A stretch of 64,000 nucleotides of DNA from Dongshaea marina (GCF_003072645.1 NZ_CP028897.1:1749658-1813657); one strand, 5' to 3'. Shown: positions 9,951 to 20,294, numbered from the stretch's first letter. A program made the numbers and translations. The notes: generated by a model from the letters alone, not told the origin.

Positions 9951-10416
9951 GCAGATCCTCCGCAGTGATCACTCTAAAAGAGTGGATGCCGATAATGAGG
10001 GTAGCTGGCTAAGAGGGGTAACCAATATAAGAATTATCCCGGATTTTGCCTGTGCCAGCTGGGGTTAGCCCCACATGTAACAAGTTTGTTAAATTATCAA
10101 CTATTGCTGGCTGTCGCAAATCAATTACAAATGAGTCTCATTTTAACCCGTTAAAACCCCCAGGCACGCAAGCCTTGCTGTTGCTGCCGGGGTCTGATTA
10201 CCCAGGCCCGTGATTATCGATTTGCAGGGCTATTTTTGAAATGGGTCGGGTGGCGACGAAAATTGACAGGAGAGCACCGACAACCCTCAAGATTGAGCCC
10301 CTCCGGTTATTGCATCGAGCCCTTGGATCAGTAATGATCTCCATTCAAATGGTGCAAAGTGCCCCTTAAGGGGTCATAAGCGTATTGATGGGTATTATGA
10401 ATAAGGCAGGGTTAGG
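9951..10416. other. Divergent intergenic region
   Basis: About 470 bp between the symporter and the DUF481 gene. The only structure I noticed is the palindrome CCCCTTAAGGGG near 10362. I looked for a glycine riboswitch on the symporter side and saw none. Confidence 0.4.
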
Positions 10417-11562
10417 GTGAGGAGCAAAGTTTTATTGTACACGGCTGTTATGCTGGGATGTAGCTACTCCCTGAACTCAAATGCTGAAGAGGTGATGCTC
10501 TCCAACGGGGATATGCTGACAGTCACCATTAAGTCGATCAAAAAGAATGTGTTGCATGCTCACAGCCCGGTTCTGGGGGATCTCAATATCCCGGTCAGTG
10601 GCATCAAGAGTATCGCTCTTGACGAGTCCTACTGGGTGAAGGTCAAAGGAGGAAGTGAGTTTAACTTCATCAGCTTCAAGGGGGGAGTGAAACGCTATTA
10701 TCCCAGTGCAGATCACAGCCACTTCATCGATATCAAGGACTTTACCAGCCTGGCCGAGCTGGAAAAAAATAAACCCAAACAAGTTGCAAAGCCCAAAGTC
10801 GTCGCTCCCAAGCCAGTACTGGCGCCGGTGCCGGTCAGTAAGATTAGTCCTCCCGTTAAAAACAGTGTGATTACCGCAGAGGATCTCAAAGAGGTTCCTA
10901 AAAACGAGTGGTTGTTCTCCAATCAGCTCTCCGGTTATCTGGATTTTGATGATCTGGGGAGTCACGAGGATAAAAAAACCACCATTAGTGGCAGCGGTAG
11001 CCACCAGGCGCGTAATACCAAGAATCGCCATACCCTTAACTGGAGCTTTGAAAATGAGATGGAGGATGGCGAGCACGATGAAAAATATGCCTTAGGGTAT
11101 GACTATAACCACTTCATCGATGGCAAGAAGAAGTATGTGCTGGGCAAAGCCAACTTTACCTTTGATGATGGCGAGTCTCCCTATAAGATCACGACGGCCA
11201 ATACGGGTATGGGTTACCAGCTATTTGACAACAATGATCTGTCGTTGAACGTCGAGGCGGGCCCGGGATACACGATTCAGGAATATCGCAAGCAGGATGA
11301 TGTTCACTCCCTCTCAGCCTTTATCGGTTTACACTATAATCAGCAGATCACCAAGGCCCTGTCGATATTCAATACTACCGATGTGAATTACATCCTCAAG
11401 AATGATTCGTTTATCGTCACCGGCAAGGTTGGACTCAAGCACATGCTCACCGAGACCCTGTGGCTGGAAGTGGTCAGTAAATACAATTGGAATTCGGATC
11501 CGGATTCTGGTTTTAGTAACTATAACGGTAATCTTAAGTTTGGTGTTGGCTTTGCCTGGTAG
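10417..11562 (+). CDS. DUF481-type outer-membrane protein
   Basis: A 381-residue exported protein. An N-terminal signal peptide (about residues 1-23, ending SNAEE) precedes a small domain (VMLSNGDMLTVTIKSIKK...), then a Lys/Pro/Val-rich linker (about 120-145), then a C-terminal half of alternating amphipathic strands ending in phenylalanine- and tryptophan-rich FGVGFAW. The ending and length fit a DUF481 beta-barrel, which family knowledge places in the outer membrane. The start is GTG. It is followed after 9 bp by a membrane-anchored protein and probably shares its mRNA. Function unknown. Confidence 0.75.
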   Translation: MRSKVLLYTAVMLGCSYSLNSNAEEVMLSNGDMLTVTIKSIKKNVLHAHSPVLGDLNIPVSGIKSIALDESYWVKVKGGSEFNFISFKGGVKRYYPSADHSHFIDIKDFTSLAELEKNKPKQVAKPKVVAPKPVLAPVPVSKISPPVKNSVITAEDLKEVPKNEWLFSNQLSGYLDFDDLGSHEDKKTTISGSGSHQARNTKNRHTLNWSFENEMEDGEHDEKYALGYDYNHFIDGKKKYVLGKANFTFDDGESPYKITTANTGMGYQLFDNNDLSLNVEAGPGYTIQEYRKQDDVHSLSAFIGLHYNQQITKALSIFNTTDVNYILKNDSFIVTGKVGLKHMLTETLWLEVVSKYNWNSDPDSGFSNYNGNLKFGVGFAW

Positions 11563-11571
11563 ATTGGTTTC

Positions 11572-12270
11572 ATGATTAAAAATATTGTAATTGCCTTGTT
11601 GGCTGTGGCCTGTGTAGCCCTTGGTGTGATGAACTATCAGCAGAAACAGGTGCTCAAGCCCTATCGGGAGCATCCGGTTAAGGTCCTCGATTGCCAGAAC
11701 TCTGAGGATCCTTTGGTGAGCCTGTGGTGCCGGGCCGGGCAGAGCTTTGATGCATCCGACTATGCCAAACAGGGGAAGGAGAGTCGCAGTCAGTATATCG
11801 ATGGCTGGCTCCATGGGATCACCCTGCAGCTCGATGATAAAGTTGCTGCGGATGATTCAAAGAATACTCAGACTTCGCCGGTCTGGCGGGCGGCAGAGCG
11901 CCGCTCCCAGGAGCAGCTTGGAAGCATCTATGGTAAAGAGGTCAATACCATCTACAGTAACCGCCGCCTGGAGCCCTTTATCGGTGGGATTGGCCGGTCC
12001 TATGCGAACTCACCCTTTACCAATCGGGATATATTGAGCAAAAATCAGTACACCATAGGTTATCTGACCGGGCGCTTGTATGGTCTCCAGGAGCCCCATA
12101 GCCTGGAGGAGCTGATTAATGACCAGAGTATTGCCAGCTATAGCGAAAAGATGGCCCAGGCGCTCATCGAAGATGATCATCAGTCACCCATGTTTAATCA
12201 GGGGCTGATCGATGGGGTGCATGCCTCATTGCTGGAGCTGTCCCGAAAGCTGAAAGAAGGGATAGAGTAG
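11572..12270 (+). CDS. Membrane-anchored periplasmic protein of unknown function
   Basis: 232 residues with a single N-terminal hydrophobic anchor (IVIALLAVACVALGVMNYQ, about 4-22) and a soluble remainder that should face the periplasm. I recognise no family. Two Cys (about residues 43 and 54) might form a disulfide. It lies 9 bp after the DUF481 gene. The last 36 codons have a diverged second copy at 13806-13916, evidence that a paralogue once existed nearby. Confidence 0.7.
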   Translation: MIKNIVIALLAVACVALGVMNYQQKQVLKPYREHPVKVLDCQNSEDPLVSLWCRAGQSFDASDYAKQGKESRSQYIDGWLHGITLQLDDKVAADDSKNTQTSPVWRAAERRSQEQLGSIYGKEVNTIYSNRRLEPFIGGIGRSYANSPFTNRDILSKNQYTIGYLTGRLYGLQEPHSLEELINDQSIASYSEKMAQALIEDDHQSPMFNQGLIDGVHASLLELSRKLKEGIE

Positions 12271-12725
12271 GGGGGAGGTTGCCCTGCGGGCTGCTTGTTT
12301 GTACCTGCGGCAAGGATGTCCGGCTGCGGACTGCGGGTTAAGGAGAGAACGCTTCCCTCCTTAACAATCCTCCAGCGCCCCGGATCTCGCTTTACCCTCA
12401 GTGAACCTGATGATCGAAGCACCGATTAGACGTCACATCCATGTGACGGCTAATCTCTCATGGCATCCATGCCATTCAACTTCAATCCTGACGGTCCACT
12501 TCGGCGCTCACTCACGGGGAGGGAATACAACTTCTACCTCGTGTCACCTTGCTCTGGGAGCAACTTCACCCCTTTGCAGAGCTACGCGGCTCGGCGTCCT
12601 GCCTCAAGAGCTTATAACTCCAAATAAGCTGGATAACTTTGTAATGAAATCAGACTTTGGGTATTTGCCCTGCGGGGATTCTTTGTGGCTTCGGCTCGGG
12701 TGTCGGAAGTCCCCGACGGCAGATT
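12271..12725. repeat. Dispersed repeat debris with small hairpins
   Basis: No believable gene. About 12371-12423 matches the reverse complement of about 22140-22190 (shared core CCGGATCTCGCTTTACCCTC). About 12570-12605 matches the reverse complement of 21481-21512. Perfect mini-hairpins with a TCCA loop occur at 12432-12447 (GTCACA/TGTGAC) and 12460-12475 (ATGGCA/TGCCAT). The piece belongs to the same repeat family as 21026-22373. Confidence 0.65.
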
Positions 12726-12907
12726 ATACCAATCCCAATAATTAGGTGATCAGGATGTGACTTGTACTGATTTGGATAATCTGTGAGTGATTTAGCCCGT
12801 TGTCAGCATGGATGCTGGCATCGAGCATACATGAATGTACTTGCTGCGTGGCTCAAATGACTCATGGATTATCATCAATCTGATCACTTTTTTTTCATTA
12901 ATGGTAT
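12726..12907. mobile_element. MITE-like element with long terminal inverted repeats
   Basis: Bounded by ATACCA and TGGTAT. Inside, GTGATCAG...GATAATCTGTGAGTGATTTAGCC on the left is mirrored by GGCTCAAATGACTCATGGATTATC...CTGATCAC on the right with a few mismatches, so the whole 182 bp can fold into one long hairpin. A mini-hairpin CAGCA-TGGA-TGCTG (12804-12817) sits at the tip. It has no coding capacity. The TTATACCAAT-type end also appears near 13640 and 21640, hinting at relatives. Confidence 0.65.
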
Positions 12908-13045
12908 TACTTTGGTATCGCCAAAATAATCAAAAAATTCATTGCTTCGGGAGCTATTTCAGCTGTCTAAAAAGTATTAATGCCTATGTCATATGGTGAA
13001 GAGCCCGGCAAGGGCTCATACAGTGTGTTTTCAGCTATTCGATAC

Positions 13046-13597
13046 CTATGCTTTCCAAGGTTTCACATGAATATCAAAAAAGGCGATTTCACCATAATCA
13101 ATGGCTAGGTCGTTTAGTTTATTTAGGGCATACGGGTTCCCCGTTGCCGATGTACTCCAACCTATGCGAATGCTCTGTTGAAAGGTTTGTGTCAGGTATG
13201 CCGAGTAGTTAACTAATTGACTCTGTATAGTTTTTTTATCAATTTTGTTAGTGAAGGGCTCATTGTGCGTTACTTCGATATGACCCAATAAAGAACCATC
13301 ACAACTCTGCTCACGAATATCGGCCTCCCATCTAAAATCAAAGTTATTCGTATTTGAGTTGATCCCAATTGCAAAGTCATGCTCTGGTCTTTCATTCACG
13401 GTTTCGGGCTTAACTGTATAATTTCGTGAAGGATACTTAATATTTATAGATGTATTATTGGTTGGTTGGCAGATCGCAATGGCTTCAGTCGTATCATTAT
13501 GGAAATAGGTACCAAAATCAAAGAAAACATAATTATTACTTGCCATTACTCCAGAACTGGTAACTAATAACAATCCACCGATGACTATATTTTTCAT
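13046..13597 (-). CDS. Secreted protein of unknown function
   Basis: 183 residues with a clear signal peptide (MKNIVIGGLLLVTSSGVMA, about 1-19) and a mature part rich in Asn, Thr and aromatic residues, probably beta-rich. Two Cys (about residues 43 and 99) could form a disulfide. The gene is AT-rich compared with the housekeeping parts of the window, and it lies between two repeat-derived stretches, suggesting acquired DNA. No family recognised. Confidence 0.65.
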   Translation of the reverse strand: MKNIVIGGLLLVTSSGVMASNNYVFFDFGTYFHNDTTEAIAICQPTNNTSINIKYPSRNYTVKPETVNERPEHDFAIGINSNTNNFDFRWEADIREQSCDGSLLGHIEVTHNEPFTNKIDKKTIQSQLVNYSAYLTQTFQQSIRIGWSTSATGNPYALNKLNDLAIDYGEIAFFDIHVKPWKA

Positions 13598-13805
13598 CTA
13601 TTACCTCTTTCTTTCCTGAAAAAAGTTTGTTTATATCTATTGGTATAACCAGGTTATAAAATCACTACTGAATCATAGCAATGGGGTAAATGCCATAAAT
13701 CGGTCAAATGCCTTAATTTGTGCAGATGCTATAGTGGAGCCGTAAAACTGAAAAATATTTAGATGCCGCGGGCTTTAGCTTGTACGATCTTAGGTAAAAC
13801 TCGCA

Positions 13806-13916
13806 GCAGCTATCGAAGGTGATCACCAGTCCTCCATGTTGAACCAGGGGCTGAACTATGGGGTGTATGCGTCATTGCTGGAGCTGTACCGAAAGCTAAG
13901 GGAAGGGATGGAGTAG
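13806..13916 (+). pseudogene. 3' remnant of a paralogue of the 11572-12270 gene
   Basis: Translates as a 36-residue tail (...DHQSSMLNQGLNYGVYASLLELYRKL..., split here for length) that aligns over its length with the C-terminus of the membrane-anchored protein at 11572-12270, including the stop codon. There is no start codon or upstream homology. The nucleotide similarity has decayed, so the duplication is not recent. Confidence 0.75.
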
Positions 13917-13984
13917 GGAGTGGCACCATTACAGCAGGCTACAGTTTCAGCTGTTAAGCTAAATTGTGCCTATTGCTCTCAGGG

Positions 13985-14725
13985 TTAAAACTCAATTCTT
14001 TCTAGCTCTCCTTCTTGCACAAGGGCATCATAAGCCTTTAGTAATCTTTCTTTAACTAAGTCGTCTGTGCGTTGGCTCATTGCGATGTAAGGTGCTGTTT
14101 TAAAAAGGGCCAGTACCGGCGTAACCTTGTCTGGACTTAGGCCATAATGACTAAACTCATCCTTCATTGTCGCACTATTAAATGCAATCATATCAAATCG
14201 GCCATGTGCAAACATTTTAACTGTTAGTTTCTGTGAGTGTGGTGTGGTGAGCATGTCGATACTAAACCCTTCACTTATCAACCATAAATGATTCATGGAG
14301 TTCAGATTGGCGCCTACTTTATATGTTTTAGCTTCTTGAATGTTTTTAGGGTTTATGTGGCTGTTTTTTTTCAGACGATACAGGTAGGAGAATTGGCTCT
14401 TTCCTACTGGAACAACCCATTTAAACAGATGTTCCCTATCTGGTGTTCTGGAAATGCTGTATATTAGTACATTTTTTTCATGAAGCGCCTTTCTATAGGC
14501 TCGAGGCCATGGGTACACAGTTATCTCATATTTAAATCCTGATCGATTAAGTATTTTTTTTAATATTTCTGTTCCTATACCCTTAATTTCACCATTTTCT
14601 TCATAATTATATGGTCGCCAATTATCTGTAACCACATGCATCTCTGTGGATCTAACAGGTGAATTGAGTAATAGCACCAGTATAAAAAAGATAAACGTTA
14701 ACAATGAGTTAGAGTGTTTAACCAT
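13985..14725 (-). CDS. Periplasmic solute-binding protein, amino-acid type (SBP_bac_3)
   Basis: 246 residues: a signal peptide (about 1-26, ending PVRST) followed by a family-3 solute-binding fold. MHVVTDNWRPYNYEENGEIKGIGTEIL is the usual first strand and loop, and VYPWPRAYRKAL is typical of the orphan subgroup of these proteins. No permease or ATPase gene is adjacent, so it may serve a remote transporter or a sensory protein. It is downstream of the GH92 gene on the same strand, with a strong hairpin between them. Confidence 0.8.
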   Translation of the reverse strand: MVKHSNSLLTFIFFILVLLLNSPVRSTEMHVVTDNWRPYNYEENGEIKGIGTEILKKILNRSGFKYEITVYPWPRAYRKALHEKNVLIYSISRTPDREHLFKWVVPVGKSQFSYLYRLKKNSHINPKNIQEAKTYKVGANLNSMNHLWLISEGFSIDMLTTPHSQKLTVKMFAHGRFDMIAFNSATMKDEFSHYGLSPDKVTPVLALFKTAPYIAMSQRTDDLVKERLLKAYDALVQEGELERIEF

Positions 14726-14856
14726 CTTTGTTGTCTCAGTAAGGCTACTGACTTAAGGATAGTCAATGACGGTAAAATGGTGTTTTGTCACCCCTCATAG
14801 GGCGGCGCTCTGCCTCGTCTCAAGCAACCGCCCTGTTACTGGCTTAGCAGGTTGAG

Positions 14857-14885
14857 TCCCGGACCCTGATGAGTCGGGTCCGGGA
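14857..14885 (-). terminator. Strong hairpin after the GH92 gene
   Basis: A perfect 10-bp stem (TCCCGGACCC / GGGTCCGGGA) with a 9-nt loop lies 11 bp beyond the GH92 stop codon. There is no clear U-tract on the transcribed strand, so termination is inferred from position and stem strength. Confidence 0.5.
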
Positions 14886-14895
14886 GGGTCATCAG

Positions 14896-17648
14896 TTAAC
14901 CTGCAGGTTGCTCCTGCATATCGAATTTCAGAACTGCATGATTGCTGTTAGCAAACAGCTGGTTCTGGTCCATTCCATAGTTGCTGGCTGCCAGCTTATT
15001 AAGCGGCTTACCATTGAGTGAGATACTCTTTACATAGATGTTGGACTGGCTATTATTTGGCGCACTAATGACCAGGCTTCTTGCCGGCTGATCCCGATAA
15101 GCGGGCACCCGGATCACCATCTTGTTGAACAGGGGGCTGCCAAACTCGATGCGGCTGGTCCCCGGCAGAGGGTGGAATCCCATGGCGCTATTTAGATACC
15201 AGGCAGACATAGAGCCATTATCCTCATCACCACTGAGCCCATCCGGTGCATTGGCGAACAGAGGGTGGACTGCTTTGCCTGGGCTGGTGCCGGCGGGCTT
15301 ATCCCCAAAGCAATGATAATCGCTATAGGTGAGGGCTCGATTTGGATCCATCATATCCCGGATAATGCACTGGGTTTTCCAGGGGCATGGGTGTAGTTAT
15401 ATTGGTACTCATTTCCCCAGGAGGGTTGATCGTTAAACCCATACTGTCCCAATCCCAGGTAGGTCATCTCCTTTGCTTCATGGATATAGCCATAGGCGGT
15501 TGCGTCATAATCTGAGGTGCTGGTGAAAAGCTTATCCAGTTGCGCCTCTAAGGCTGCCTTTGGATCGCTAATCCCATTGGCCTTTGCAAAAAGTGTTGCT
15601 AACTTGGGTACATCGTATGGCATATAGAACATGAACTGCCAGGCACTTCCCTCGTTATAGCCATTACGCCACACATAGAGGCCGGATAGATTCGGATTGC
15701 TGGTTGTGAGCCCATACCAGATCGGCTGGCCATCTTGAGAGGAGCCCTCCCGGGTATGGAAAAAGCCACGCAGCGTATCCGTTGACCCATCCGGGTCGGT
15801 CACCTTGTAGGGGTTATCTGCATCAAACAGATTTCCGGTGATCCGGGAGGATTCATCACGCATCTGCTTGGCTAACTGACGATAGCTATTTTTGGCAAGC
15901 CCATGGCTCTCTCGTATCAGTCCATCAGCCATGTTTGCGATACAGACATCATCATAGGCGTAGTCCAGGCTATTTCCCGTGGCTTCAGAGCCGCTACTAC
16001 TTCCCGGAATATAGCCGTGGGCCTGAAGTGTTTCGAAGTCGGTGCGGCCACACTTGCTACCGTTGGCACATTGCGCATCTCCCGCCGGGTCCTGCTGGGC
16101 ATCTTTTAAGATTGCTGCAAAAGCGGTAGAGACATCATAGTCGCGAACTCCGCGAAGATAAGCATCAGCAATCACGCAATCACTGTGGGTGCCGGTCATC
16201 GAGTTTCGATAGCCAGGGCTTGACCATTGAGAGAGCCAGCCTCCCTCACGATAAACATTGAGCTGTCCCTGGATTAGTTTGTTTTCAACATCCGGAAACA
16301 CCAGGCTATAGAATGGATACTTGGTTCGGTAAACATCCCAGGTGCCTTCGTCGGTAAAGATGTAACCGTTATGCACCAGGGGTTGACCTGCGGCATCATC
16401 CTGATAAGCCTGATAGGGACTGCGGTGGAACAGGTAGTTGTATGTATAACTGCCATCGGCATTTTTGCTGGCACTGGTGTCACATTGCCCGTTGGCCGTG
16501 TATTGGCTGCACTCAAACCAGGCATGAGGATTGATCAATGTACGATAGAGCCCGGTGTAATACACGGCTCGCTCTTGATCAAAGGTGGCCTGAGAAACAT
16601 TGGGTGACTCAAGCTGAACTCGTGACAGGTAGCGATTCCAATCTGCTTTACTGAGCGCAACCTGATCGGAAAAGCGATGGGGCTGCCAGCTATCTCCCTC
16701 GGTTTTTCCCATCTCATGCTCCAGGTTGAACTTGGCCTGGGAACTGCTGATATAGGAGTTGCCGACCAGGGCCGAGACCTCATTTGTATCAAAGGTAAAT
16801 GCAACGATCAGGTGATTTCCTGTCGCCTGGTAACTCTGATCCTTGCTGTTGAATTCGGGCTCTACGCTTGTTCCGCTATCCCAGACTTTTATCTCTGTTG
16901 GATGGATTTCGCGCGTGCTATCCCCCTGATAGAACCGCATATTGAAGAAAGCCTTAAAATCACTGGGCAGTCCCTCCTGATTCCCATCCTGGGTATATCC
17001 AAAGAAGTCAGATAGATTGGATGGCCAGCTGATTTGATCCTGGCGCTGGCTTCCGGCATCCTGCAGGTCGAAGATTAAGCGGATCTTTTGTCCGGGATCG
17101 GGCATGGTGAATCTAAGATAGCCAGCTCTGCGAGAGCTCGTCATCTGTGATTTCAAACCATTGGCAAAAGTGATCTGGTACTCATAGGGGTGTGAAAATT
17201 CATTGGCATGCTCAAAGGAGCCGTAAGCTGCGACATTGTCGTTACTCGGGTAGGTATCCTCGCCAACCTTACTGGAGGCTGGAATCGGCATCAGGCTAAA
17301 GTAGCCATAATCGCCAATCCAGGGGCTCGGCTCATGAGAGAATCGAAAACCCGTGATGGGATTAACGATCGTATCATCCACACAATTTGGTTCCTGTTTT
17401 GTACAACTGCTATAGGCGTAATACCAGCTACCGGTATTCATCTGGGGGGAGAGCAGGGTCATCGGCATCGGCGTTGCAACATAAGGCAGCTTATTACCAT
17501 GAGAGAAGTTTCCGTGAGAGTCTGTTCCTATCATGGGGTTTACATATTTAGAAAAATCCTGGGTTGTGGTTGTTCCTGAAAAAGCATGCCCCGAAACACA
17601 CAGGGAGATGGCTATGGAAAGGGTGCTACACACCTTTTTTAACTTCAC
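14896..17648 (-). CDS. GH92 alpha-1,2-mannosidase, exported (apparent frameshift)
   Basis: Exo-acting Ca2+-dependent alpha-mannosidase family that trims mannose from glycans, here exported. I place the start at GTG 17648, because AAGGAG lies 7 nt upstream and a signal peptide follows directly (KLKKVCSTLSIAISLCVSGHAFS). Family features: YVNPMIGTDSHGNFSHGN at the mature N-terminus and, in the C-terminal part, GLSGDEDNGSMSAWYLNSAMGF, which holds the catalytic-base aspartates. The frame breaks near 15382-15385 (GGGG on the + strand). Adding one base restores PWKTQCIIRDMMDP, the expected GH92 sequence, so a sequencing deletion is likelier than decay. About 917 residues if intact. Confidence 0.85.
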
Positions 17649-18356
17649 TTGAGGACTCCTTGTCACTGATTTTTCTGTCATCAACAAAGCGCTGATTGAA
17701 TACAGAACACACCAAGGTTAAGAGGCATATATCAATCAGCCCGGCTCTGAATGCACTTACTAAATTTCCTTGTGACAGATAAAAAGACGAATAAATAGAT
17801 TGATAAATCGCTTTAATGGTGATTAAAGCGGGCCTATTATTAAAATAGCAGGCTAATTCAATGAACTTTCTCTCATAATCAGACTTGTCAAAGATAAGAT
17901 TTAAAATATGAAACCCGTATCATGTTTCTGAGCTTTTTTGTGTGACTCAGGTTCTGTTTTTAATGATATAAACTAGTCACAGCTGAAATTCACCTTATAA
18001 ACCGACATGGATTTAGCTGGCAGATAAAAGAGAGGAGGAGTTAAAGCGATAGATGAGCTTTTAATGATTAATTATTTTTATTGGGTGATTATGCTCTGAG
18101 GGGTAAATACTGATTTAGATATCGAGCCAGTCGAGAGTGATACTCAGCAGAGCTGACCGTTTTTTATGTGCTTCTTACCGGTGCGGAGGCCTTTCATGAA
18201 CCGGCGTCTGGCCCTTTAGGGCTGGCCCCATGGGATGGGGATGTTGTGCATATTATTCATGACATCAGCGGATTGTGTATACGCCTTTCATGTTTAGCTA
18301 TTTTGTTCTACTAGTTAGAGTGGGGAGATGGATTTTATATAAATGGGGCCTATATT
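17649..18356. other. Divergent intergenic region with a perfect palindrome
   Basis: About 700 AT-rich bases between the GH92 gene and the double binding protein. At 17809-17830, CGCTTTAAT and ATTAAAGCG form perfect 9-bp arms around GGTG, a possible operator or hairpin. At 18226-18240, CCCCA-TGGGA-TGGGG is a member of the window's small-hairpin family. No gene is seen. Confidence 0.5.
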
Positions 18357-20294
18357 GTGAGACTTATATGGAAATTATATTTTGTCACTGTTGTAGCTCT
18401 TTTTAGTACAGCTACTTTTAGTGAGCAAAGTAATGCTCCCATTGAGTACCAAGTAACAGCACCATTAAAAACACAAGCCTCTTTCGAAAACCTTCCTGAC
18501 AACATGAATTCCTCCATAACCGTGGCCTATATGCCACCTGCCACAGAATTCAACTTTTATCTTGATGTTGGCAAGGGGATCAAGTCAGTTGCGACGAGGG
18601 CAGGCTATGAATCCTTTATGTTTGCACCACAGAACGATAACCCTGCCCAACAGATGAAAATGATCAGGGAGGCGATGCGCAGGAAGGTCGATGCCATTAT
18701 CTTATCGACTCATGATCCTAAATCAGCCGCCCCAATCGTCAAAGATGCCGTCAGCCAGGGAATTATTGTCGTGATTGTTAACTCTGATAACCCGGAGTTT
18801 ACGACGCCGGTGCATGCGGTCGTGGGTTACCTGCAACGCAAGGGAACCCGGGCGATTGGAAATTATCTTCTGAAAAAAGTTGGGAAGGAGCAAAAGAGAA
18901 AAGTTGGCATTATCGAGGGGGCTCCCGGTTATCATACGATTGAGCGCACCGGGGGGTTCATCGATGGGATCGAGGATTCAAATCTGGAGGTGGTTTCCCG
19001 CCTGAATGGGAAGTGGAACACCGAGGGGGGATATGCTGCGGCCCTGGATATGTTTAAGGCGCACCCCGACATTGAGATCGTTTTTGCAGCAAACGATTTT
19101 GAAATCATAGGGGTAGCCTCTGCCCTGGAAGCGCTGAAAATCCAAGATGTGATCTTGCTCGGGAATGATGGCGATCCGGCGGCACTTGAGAGGATTGCCG
19201 ATGGACAGCTGACCGCAACGGTAAACACAGATCCCATCAGGATGGGAAAGATTGTGATGCAGGTGGTGATAGATGCGCTTCAGGGGAAATTCACAGGAGG
19301 CTTTGTCGAAACTCCAACTGTCATCGTCGATGAAGATAATGTTGAAAATTACTGGGATCCTCCTGAGATGGTTAAGGATGATGACTTTAGTGAGTTTCGT
19401 GTTTTCAGTGAGGCGCAGCCAGGGCTGGTAAGTAAAGAAGGCGGATTGTATGTGGATATTATCCGGCGTATTTTTGAGACTCAGGATATCAAAGTTAAGC
19501 TTTATATTACCCCTTATGCCCGGGCTAAAAAGCTGGTGGAGATGAAACAGGGGGATGCTATTTTAGGTGCATATCGTGGTGAGGAGGAGGGTTTTATTTT
19601 TCCACAGTGGCATTATAGTGCCAATGTCATCTCTGTTTTGTATAAAACAAAATCGGTGGATAGATGGAGTGGTCAGGACACTCTTGCCGGTAAAAAGTTA
19701 AGTTTGCTTAAAAACTATGACTACGATAAATATCTCTATGTTCCCATCATTAAAATTGAGAGCCGGAACCGTCATAATGCTATCGCTCTGTTACACAGAG
19801 ACAGGATCTCATTTTTTCTCGATGATGGGGTGATTCTGAGAAAGGAGCTACAGCCATTGAGCTCTGAATTGGGTCTTGAGGTGAGTGATTACCAGATACA
19901 GGATGTCATGCTGTTGAAACTTTACCTGGCATTTTCAAATACCAAAAAGGGGGCTGAGTTTTCCCGGATTTTTGATGACGGGATAGCACAGCTTCTGGCC
20001 TCGGGTGAGCTTAAAGTCTTATTCGATAAGTGGGGTTTACTCCATTTCCCTTCAATCTATAGCCTGATTAGGCCGGTATGCCCTGTGAAGGGGAGACTCT
20101 ACCTGCTTATATCCATAAGTTCTTCGATCATCTTTGTCTCGATGCGGCAATACCAGACACTAAGCGCTGCTAGCATGGTTTTACTGCCCTGCACCTGCTG
20201 GCGGTCAACATATCAAGGAGTGATCGTGAGTCTGTACGATCCGCTTAACTTGCTGCAGGAGGTTACATCTGCTGACTTTATCCCGATTGCCTAA
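18357..20294 (+). CDS. Tandem periplasmic binding protein: sugar-type plus amino-acid-type domain
   Basis: 645 residues from a GTG start. A signal peptide (about 1-22) leads into a ribose/LacI-type binding domain (about 50-335: NPAQQMKMIREAMRRKVDAIILS, VFAANDFEIIGVASALEAL, LGNDGDPAALERIADGQLTATVNTDP), followed by a family-3 solute-binding domain (about 345-560, ending LLASGELKVLFDKWGLL). The last 85 residues include one hydrophobic stretch and look like read-through into unrelated DNA. The natural protein may have continued into a membrane and signalling part that is lost. Two different binding folds in one chain with no transporter nearby is unusual. Neighbours are a GH92 mannosidase and repeat debris. 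Confidence 0.75.
   Translation: MRLIWKLYFVTVVALFSTATFSEQSNAPIEYQVTAPLKTQASFENLPDNMNSSITVAYMPPATEFNFYLDVGKGIKSVATRAGYESFMFAPQNDNPAQQMKMIREAMRRKVDAIILSTHDPKSAAPIVKDAVSQGIIVVIVNSDNPEFTTPVHAVVGYLQRKGTRAIGNYLLKKVGKEQKRKVGIIEGAPGYHTIERTGGFIDGIEDSNLEVVSRLNGKWNTEGGYAAALDMFKAHPDIEIVFAANDFEIIGVASALEALKIQDVILLGNDGDPAALERIADGQLTATVNTDPIRMGKIVMQVVIDALQGKFTGGFVETPTVIVDEDNVENYWDPPEMVKDDDFSEFRVFSEAQPGLVSKEGGLYVDIIRRIFETQDIKVKLYITPYARAKKLVEMKQGDAILGAYRGEEEGFIFPQWHYSANVISVLYKTKSVDRWSGQDTLAGKKLSLLKNYDYDKYLYVPIIKIESRNRHNAIALLHRDRISFFLDDGVILRKELQPLSSELGLEVSDYQIQDVMLLKLYLAFSNTKKGAEFSRIFDDGIAQLLASGELKVLFDKWGLLHFPSIYSLIRPVCPVKGRLYLLISISSSIIFVSMRQYQTLSAASMVLLPCTCWRSTYQGVIVSLYDPLNLLQEVTSADFIPIA

Noticed and set aside
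9951-10416. Glycine riboswitch upstream of the Na+/alanine symporter
   Set aside because: Conserved glycine-aptamer blocks are not found on either strand.
10477-11076. 199-residue frame antisense to the DUF481 gene
   Set aside because: It mirrors a gene with signal peptide and barrel pattern on the + strand; no ribosome-binding site of its own.
15351-15384. GH92 break as programmed frameshifting
   Set aside because: No slippery heptamer or downstream stimulator; the same type of G/C-run loss recurs in nine other genes.
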